In this document: positions 57,745-64,000 of the stretch, piece after piece
Numbering within the stretch: the first letter of the stretch is position 1
Layout of the letters: the number at the start of each line of letters is the position of its first letter
Source: Ciborinia camelliae
Lineage: Eukaryota > Ascomycota > Leotiomycetes > Helotiales > Sclerotiniaceae
Reading direction: 5' to 3'
Length of the DNA: 64,000 nucleotides
Assembly (NCBI GenBank): GCA_025890175.1
Contig: JANPYM010000010.1
Location: 2,354,243 to 2,418,242 of the forward strand
Made by a program: the position numbers and the translations under genes
The notes under the pieces: model-generated
Database searches by the model: none
Seen by the model: the letters and a program-made list of their open reading frames with translations, nothing else
Told to the model about the DNA's origin: nothing

Positions 57745-58125
57745 CATTCATTTATTTATTTTATTTATTTTATTTATTTTATTTATTTTATTTATTTTAT
57801 TTATTTTATTTATTTTATTTATTTTATTTATTTTATTTATTTTATTTATTTTATTTATTTTATTTATTTTATTTATTTTATTTATTTTATTTATTTTATT
57901 TATTTTATTTATTTTATTTATTTTATTTATTTTATTTATTTTATTTATTTTATTTATTTTATTTATTTTATTTATTTTATTTATTTTATTTATTTTATTT
58001 ATTTTATTTATTTTATTTATTTTATTTATTTTATTTATTTTATTTATTTTATTTATTTTATTTATTTTATTTATTTTATTTATTTTATTTATTTTATTTA
58101 TTTTATTTATTTTATTTATTTTATT
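57745..58125. repeat. 9-bp microsatellite (ATTTATTTT)n, about 41 copies
   Basis: About 380 bp of essentially perfect ATTTATTTT repeats, all T-rich on the plus strand. Confidence 0.95.
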
Positions 58126-58240
58126 TGTAGGAATTCGTAGGGTTCGTAGGGTTCGTAGATTCGTAGGTTCGTAGGTTCGTAGGTTCGTAGGTTCGTAGGT
58201 TCGTAGATTCGTAGATTTCAGTTCGTAAGTTCGTAAACCC
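58126..58240. repeat. 8-bp microsatellite (TTCGTAGG)n
   Basis: About a dozen units of TTCGTAGG with variants GGGTTCGTAG and TTCGTAGA. It directly abuts the ATTTATTTT array and ends with TTCGTAAACCCTAAA. Confidence 0.9.
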
Positions 58241-59827
58241 TAAAATCACTTATAGCTTTTGAACCATATATCCTATAATTAATTTAATTGAACCATTGGA
58301 TAGATTTGAAGATCGCGATCAATATTTTATATTTTAATTTCATTTTATCTATTGTAAAAAGAAATATATTAATTTCAAAAGATTTTTGAAAAGTTACACG
58401 TGATATTTCAAAATAGTGTTTCAATCGTGCACAAAGCATCCGCAGTTTAAGAGTGTTTTATAATATAATATGTTAGATGAGGTAGCTAGGAAAATATATG
58501 TATGTGTCGTTAGGACTGCTAGTTTGAAGGACAGCTGTAGCTATGAGTGTATCTCTTCAGAAAATTTTCATGGAAGAATCACTTATTAACTGAACTCCTC
58601 TATTAAAAAGTCTGATAAAATCGTTCTCAAAAGGTACAAGAATTGTGTTATTTCACCAAGAAGTTCAGTATGAGTTATTGATGAATGATTAACAATGATT
58701 GGTCTATACCCACAATTGTATTAATTATGAACTTTATATATAACTTAATGAGTAGTCTGTAGAACAATTTGCCGTTTTTGGTACTCCGAGTATATTAAAA
58801 TGCCAGAAATTAATTTTGTGCCAGTAGAAGAGATGTTGGAGACGGGGAATGGGAAAGAGGCATAATCCACCTAAACAACTGATAAGGAAACCACGAGGAT
58901 GGAAGAGAGTGCATTGAATCAGTGATGGGAGTAGTGTAAGTTAGTATTATGGTGGCTGATATTGAGGCCTATCATATCACATTAATACGTATAAATAAAG
59001 GTATCATTTACGGTTGTATATATTGAATTTTGTATATATTAATAAAGACATATGGAAATATTGGAATTTCAATAAAATAGCTTCAATATTGTTTAATTTG
59101 AAATAAATTCCAATGAAATTTATTAAATTCCTTTCAAATTAAATAATATTTATTGAAATTTATTCTAAATTAGGCAATATTGAAATTATTTCATTAAAAT
59201 TTCAATATTTCTATATCTTATTAATGATATACAATATATTAAAAGAAAATCAATAATGTTAGTGATATGGAATTCGATATTACTTATTAAAATATATAGT
59301 ATGGAATCCTATACGTCTTACCAGGGTGGGGCGTATAGGAAATACGCCGTATACTACTCCTATCACTGCATTGAATTGATGGAGAAGACTTTCAACAGAA
59401 TCAAAGGATACAGTAGAAATTTTTTTCAAATACTAATATTGATAATATTATTTCAAAATATAAGTATTATAAAATATATTTTATTATATTAATATTATTA
59501 ATATCATTTTAAAATATATCGTTTGAAACTCGGTCACCAACTATTAATACAATCAAAAACCTAGATTCGACTCAAAACCATTCTAGTGGTCTTAGCCTCA
59601 ACCAAGTTAACTGCTTGTAAGTTCAGCAACCTTCTTGTTATAAGTTCGGAAGTTCAAGTAGATGAAGTTTCTTGGATGGGTGAATGAAATTTGAATTCAA
59701 GGTAACCTCGACTGGGGAACTCCAATCAAGGTATCATCTTCCCAACAACAAAACATCCAATGAGTATTAATGGAATGGCAGTCTCACAGCAGAACAGATG
59801 AAGGGTAGGTTCCGAAGATGGAACAGT
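58241..59827. other. subtelomeric DNA without genes
   Basis: No supported coding sequence. Holds a foldback element (59033-59231) and a degraded AT repeat at 59427-59517 that resembles 48090-48205. The 78-codon frame at 59256-59492 falls inside AT repeat and is rejected. Confidence 0.5.
59033..59231. mobile_element. AT-rich foldback (MITE-like) element
   Basis: Arms of about 58 bp, 59033-59091 and 59175-59231, are imperfect reverse complements over their whole length, and the centre also folds (TTTAATTTGAAA against TTTCAAATTAAA). Many arm mismatches are G/A or C/T, as expected after RIP. Confidence 0.65.
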
Positions 59828-60035
59828 ATCCACCGAGTATACTACCAAAAGATACTTAATTCCTTGATATGACATGAATAATCCGAGTTACAGTCAATCC
59901 ACCGAGTATACTACCAAAAGATACTTAATTCCTTGATATGACATGAATAATCCGAGTTACAGTCAATCCACCGAGTATACTACCAAAAGATACTTAATTC
60001 CTTGATATGACATGAATAATCCGAGTTACAGTCAA
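59828..60035. repeat. perfect 69-bp tandem triplication
   Basis: Units begin at 59828, 59897 and 59966 (ATCCACCGAGTATACTACCA...) and are identical as far as I can see. Each ends CCGAGTTACAGTCAA. Stops occur in the obvious frames, so it is not coding. Confidence 0.95.
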
Positions 60036-61843
60036 ATATAGACACTGTATCTAGACCATCGGGAATTCTATTTCAATTGATACGTAGATCATTTTAATCT
60101 ATCTCCAATAAGCCTTCAAGTTAAGTCTGGTTCAGTGTAAGGTTAGAGCCTCGGAGGAGTTCAGTAATCCTATCAGTTATTATCTATCAATAAAGTGATA
60201 ATTCCAGATCAGAAAAGAAAACTATAAATTAAGTTTCATGAGCGATATTAATTAGTGGTAGTAACTCGTAAGCTAGCAATGCACACCAGAAGTATTTCAT
60301 GAAAGGTTCAAAAAACTAGGTACATCCCAAACAATCCCCAATCCGAGTTTCCTGTGGATTTCGGTAAAGTTTTCCGTTCCCAAATCTACAACGGAACGCC
60401 AGGATTGAAAGTAAAAGTGGCCACAGGATCAAAAGAAAATATTCTTTTGTGTATCAGCATCATGGAGACAAACTGCATAAGTCCTATTCTTGACTTCGAG
60501 TTTGGTAAAATCCAGTCAAGATATGTCTGATCAGCGTAACCCTGATTATTCATCTGATTTGGTCAATAGCCGGAGAGTAAGAGTTCGACGGTACTTGTTG
60601 AATAGGTTACTCCAGTCTTTTTGTCCGACTGAACTGTACATAGAAGCTGAATTGTTGTAAAGAAGATTAAATCGACTGGATGCAGAAGTCACAATGATAT
60701 GCAACTCACTCTCGAGTTAAACTGCGATGTGAGGTCTAATGAACATTCCCCGTAGGGACAAATGAATCCGCGGACTTGCCCCTTCCTGATCAGCGATGAG
60801 TCCGAGTCTACATCGTGTGCATGTGAAGTTGATAATGCAGCAGATCAACCGGAAAAAACAGTGCCAGTGATCATATACTCCAGGAATTATCATATAAAAT
60901 GAACTTCTTGGTAACTTTGGGCTTGTTGCCATCAAAGTGTTCCAGTTACCAGTATATAATCTTTATATACTTATTTCTAATTAGCATTAAGGATACTCCG
61001 CCTTATCCTTTAGCCTTGATTGATCCGAACTTTCCACTAAGTCCTCTCTAGAGATGGAGTTGGTATGTACAAGGCTAATCTGATTGTTCGGTTAAGGATA
61101 TGCAGGGATTTCTGGATCCCGAATATTAACGATATCATTCATTTCCTCCCCGAAATTTGTATGGGACTGGGAATATTATTCTTATATGGGATATCCTTAT
61201 ATAGGGGTTTTGCCGTAGCAATTAATTAGTGATTACGCATATAAATCCGATGTTAACCCTAAGATTACCACTTTCAAGCCAAGATTCTGATTAACAGTCT
61301 GAGTGGACATCTTCATTAACGTTAGTAAGCCCCGCGCTGGGGTCTCCAGTATTGGGGGGGATATTCCATGTCTTAAACTTAAAACCAAGCTTTCAAAATT
61401 AACAAATAAATTTTTTTTCTTCACATTATGTTTATAAGTCCACTTGATATGGCTGCAGATCAAGGACTAGTATATGAATAAGGAAACTTCAAATTACTCA
61501 TCCAACTCCTGATTGAACAATGCAGTAGTCTCCAAGTGGACTCTCAATATCAAAACAGTATAGTTTAAACTCATTTATATAAACTTATACAAAATCTAAT
61601 CAATTTAGCTATAGATTCGCTATCTTGATTAAACCCAGTATATAACCAAGAGAGTTGGTAAAGTGGATAGAGAATTTCTTATAAATGAATATCTTTTCCT
61701 ATCTACTTTGATTAACATTTGTTTCGCATTCGCAAACTTTGTATCATCACTTTCTTTCACTTCGATACGATTATCGATATACTCACTCACCACCTCTTTA
61801 TTTCACTAAACCCATCAACCATATCCTTACCTTCATCGTCAAA
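60036..61843. other. subtelomeric DNA and promoter of the first secreted-protein gene
   Basis: No gene recognised in 60036-61500. The stretch 60708-60785 (CTCTCGAGTTAAACTGCGAT ... CTTGCCCCT) has a relative at 63417-63490. A 24-bp sequence at 61567-61590 is inverted at 62512-62535. Positions 61640-61740 match 62395-62495 and are the proposed promoter-like block of the gene that follows. Confidence 0.5.
61640..61740 (+). promoter_or_regulatory. promoter-like block 1 upstream of secreted-protein gene 1
   Basis: Contains AGAGTTGGTAAAG, TAAATGAATATCTTTTCCTA, TCTACTTTGATT and TTGTTTCGCATTCGCAA. It ends about 105 bp before the ATG at 61844 and is strongly similar to 62395-62495 upstream of the second paralogue. 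Confidence 0.5.
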
Positions 61844-62182
61844 ATGAAATTCTCTGCCATAGCATTGTTTTTCATCGTCAGCGCTATCAGTGTAGAAGCC
61901 TGCAAGTATTGCCAATGCTTATTCAAAGATGGCAGTCACTGTTGTTTAGCTAAAGTAGATAATTCTTCTGTCTAGCTTTGAACTAATGCTAATTTCATTT
62001 GATAGGACACTCGAGTCGATAACCAAGATTGTTCATACGCTTGCACAAACGCCCGTCGTAAGGATGGAACTTCGGTTACTACCAAGGAAGGGCTTGTTAT
62101 TGAGGGTACTTATTGTTTCGCCGGAGGAAGCTACAAGTGTGCTACTTGGTTTCAACAATCGAATCGTGCCAGATGTGTCTGA
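61844..62182 (+). CDS. small secreted ten-cysteine protein 1 (candidate effector)
   Basis: Exons 61844-61954 and 62006-62182 (51-nt GTAGAT...ATAG intron, phase 0) give 95 residues. Residues 1-19 are a typical signal peptide (MKFSAIALFFIVSAISVEA). The mature protein starts CKYCQCLFKDGSHCC and holds ten cysteines at 20, 23, 25, 33, 34, 46, 50, 74, 82 and 94, enough for five disulfides. A small, secreted, cysteine-rich protein in a subtelomere fits a candidate effector or antimicrobial protein of a plant-associated fungus. Function is not shown. The paralogue at 62920 has the same first-exon length and intron position. A 13-residue insertion lies between cysteines seven and eight here. Without splicing the frame stops soon after exon 1, so the intron is needed. 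Confidence 0.88.
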
Positions 62183-62919
62183 AACTGTAGTATGGGTGGC
62201 TTTATCAGGTGACATGAGTACGAGTTTAACGTAGAATTAGCTCAGGAAGTGGCTTATAACCTGAGGGGGTTCTAGTTAAAGGTCTTGGTTGCATTATTGG
62301 AAGGCTGGCTTTATGAGAGGTTGGGCCTAGATGTTCAGACTAATTACATATTGTTGCCCGATTCCTCAGGCTTCTTGTCGAGCTTACATCGTTTCAAAAG
62401 AGTTAGTAAAGGAAATAGGAAATTTCCATTAAATGAATAGATTTTCCCTATCCACTTTATTTGGCTACTCTTTGTTTCGCCTCCGCGAAGTTGAACGTTG
62501 CAAAGAGTTTAGTATAAGTTCATATAAATGAGTTTAGATGATAAAATTATATACAATATATTGAAGGTATATACACTGGAATGACCAGTTAATACCATAT
62601 GTGGAAAGTGATAGATAGAATCGTACTAGGTTGAGTTTATTGAAGAGTATGTATATGGCTGCAGCTCTGCTGATCTTATTTCTACTATGGATTATTATGA
62701 TAATGGCCAAATTTTGTTATACGAAGATCAATTTCAGTTAAGAATAAAACGAAGTTCATTTTCAAATAAAAGAAACTAATTAATAAGTATAGAAAGTATA
62801 AACCATTAAGATATAAAAGAACATACGTTGTCCATTGAGGATTACCTTTGTATTATTACATTCACTTCAATACAATTACGCTCTTTACATTCTTTACACT
62901 CATTTTAAAAATCATCAAA
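62183..62919. other. spacer between the two secreted-protein genes
   Basis: Contains the second promoter-like block (62395-62495) and the 24-bp inverted partner (62512-62535) of 61567-61590. The remaining 380 bp before the next ATG are AT-rich, without other features. Confidence 0.5.
62395..62495 (+). promoter_or_regulatory. promoter-like block 2, copy of 61640-61740
   Basis: AGAGTTAGTAAAG, TAAATGAATAGATTTTCCCTA, TCCACTTTATTTGG and TTGTTTCGCCTCCGCGAA follow the same order as in block 1. It lies about 425 bp before the second gene, farther than block 1 from its gene. Confidence 0.5.
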
Positions 62920-63241
62920 ATGGTTAAATTTTCCTCCATCGCACTACTCCTCATCGCCGCTGTCAGCGTACAAGCTTGCAAGTATTGCCAATGTTTATAC
63001 TCCAATGGCAACCATTGCTGCTTGTATAAGGTAAATCAATCAATGTTTGGTAACGCGAAGCAGAGCAAAGCTAATCTTTTTTTTCATTTTATAGAACTCT
63101 CAGGTTGGGGATCTTGATTGCACTGCCATTTGCAAAGACGTCGTTCGTAAAGATAACAAAGCATGTAATGGTTCGGGATCATACAGATGTGCTACTGTTT
63201 TTCAAGCCAACTTTCGTGAGACCTGTCAGAACACTCATTAA
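62920..63241 (+). CDS. small secreted ten-cysteine protein 2 (candidate effector)
   Basis: Exons 62920-63030 and 63095-63241 (64-nt GTAAAT...ATAG intron, phase 0) give 85 residues. The signal peptide is MVKFSSIALLLIAAVSVQA. The mature part begins CKYCQCLYSNGNHCCLYK and has ten cysteines at 20, 23, 25, 33, 34, 46, 50, 61, 69 and 81. The first seven are at exactly the same positions as in the paralogue. The second exon runs NSQVGDLDCTAIC and later SYRCATVFQANFRETC. Both signal peptide and intron are intact, so both genes look functional. It is the last protein gene before the telomere, about 600 bp away. The next in-frame upstream codons have no ATG closer than 62848, and the signal peptide fixes the start. 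Confidence 0.88.
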
Positions 63242-63835
63242 ATGCCTCATTAGGATTTTTAATGGTTGAAATCGGGGTTCCAGAAGGCATTCAAAACACT
63301 TTCATCGGGGTGCTGTTAGGGCATTCTTAAAGGATATCATTTCAAAGAGTTAGAGTTAATTGATAGCTTTGCTTTCAGCAACTACAAATCTATAATCCAT
63401 TCAATAATATACAGGCTACTCCCGAGTTCAACTGCGATACAAATAGCTCCTACAAATATCCTCTATAAGGAAATCCTCTTCCTTGCCCCTAACTATTATT
63501 CTGAGGATTTTTGTAAGGAAACAGAACACGATTCTAACTATTATTCCACGGACTTTTTTACAGGCCAATACCATTAACCCATTTTAATAGGGATGGATCT
63601 AATAAGGGTTACTAATTATTATTCTATGGATTTTTTTATAGGCCAATGTCCTCACTAACCCTAACTATTATTCCATGGATTTTTTTACGGGTCAGTATTT
63701 CTATTAGCCTTTTTTTACAAGAAAACATTGGCCTAACTATTATTCTATAAACTTTTTCGCGGGTGTCACGATGCTAAAGCATCGAGGTTGAAATGTAGTA
63801 TATTGCTTGAAGAGCCCTTACACCTATAAAGGGCT
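63242..63835. repeat. telomere-associated short repeats
   Basis: The phrase AACTATTATTCYAYGGATTTTTTTA (with variants) occurs at about 63491, 63535, 63611, 63663 and 63734, spaced 44-76 bp, often followed by AGGCCAAT. 63417-63490 resembles 60708-60785. No gene. Confidence 0.75.
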
Positions 63836-63991
63836 TTGGGGTTAGGGTTAGGGTTAGGGTTAGGGTTAGGGTTAGGGTTAGGGTTAGGGTTAGGGTTAGG
63901 GTTAGGGTTAGGGTTAGGGTTAGGGTTAGGGTTAGGGTTAGGGTTAGGGTTAGGGTTAGGGTTAGGGTTAGGGTTAGGGTTAGGGTTAGGG
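63836..63991 (+). repeat. telomere, (TTAGGG)n
   Basis: About 25 perfect TTAGGG units preceded by one TTGGGG variant. The G-rich strand runs 5' to 3' to the right, as at a right chromosome end. Nine non-telomeric bases, TCATCGATG, follow at 63992-64000. Confidence 0.98.
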
Positions 63992-64000
63992 TCATCGATG

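Noticed and set aside
63774..63995. Frame of Thr-Leu repeats
   Set aside because: Antisense translation of telomere repeats.
1..64000. CRISPR array, prophage or bacterial mobile element
   Set aside because: Spliceosomal introns and a TTAGGG telomere show a nuclear eukaryotic chromosome; none of the tandem arrays has repeat-spacer structure.

Overview
The window is the right-hand end of a chromosome of a filamentous ascomycete. A (TTAGGG)n array of about 25 units closes it at 63836-63991, in the orientation expected for a right telomere. Genes carry short GT-AG introns of about 50-114 nt, some with a TACTAAC-type branch site. Coding DNA alternates with blocks of extreme A+T content, and repeat copies differ by C-to-T and G-to-A changes, as repeat-induced point mutation (RIP) leaves. 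Gene content and intergenic style suggest a leotiomycete, probably Sclerotiniaceae (Botrytis, Sclerotinia or Monilinia). The species is inference.

Layout. 1-2390 is an AT-rich, gene-free block. 2.7-41.5 kb is the conserved, gene-bearing arm. In order it holds a doubtful small gene, an AMSH-type deubiquitinase (-), a mitochondrial transcription factor with a repeat-rich N-terminus (+), a short TPR-like protein (+), a hemerythrin-domain protein (+), a 2-oxoglutarate/Fe(II) dioxygenase (+), a four-helix MARVEL-like membrane protein (-), arginase (-), a frameshifted pseudogene beside its intact acidic paralogue (+), an 86-residue small protein (-), a CorA-type divalent-cation channel (-), the microtubule organiser Mto1/ApsB (+) and a GT90 glycosyltransferase (+). 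These are mostly unrelated single genes. I see no biosynthetic cluster or operon-like unit.

41.2-44.7 kb is almost certainly an assembly fault. The 3' end of the GT90 gene and about 1.4 kb downstream appear twice, identical except for one base in a G-run, either side of a 10-N gap. The duplicated segment includes a foldback (MITE-like) element.

46-64 kb is the subtelomere. It has AT-rich RIP-like blocks, an isolated J-domain protein gene, at least three tandem arrays with periods of about 156-170 bp, a 1.6-kb inverted module of GC-rich hairpin islands around 12-bp and 9-bp AT microsatellites, a foldback element and a perfect 69-bp triplication. In the last 2.2 kb before the telomere-associated repeats lie two small secreted ten-cysteine proteins. 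They are paralogues with identical first-exon length and intron position, and each is preceded by a copy of the same promoter-like block. This pair, a candidate host-interaction gene family next to the telomere, is the most interesting biology in the window.
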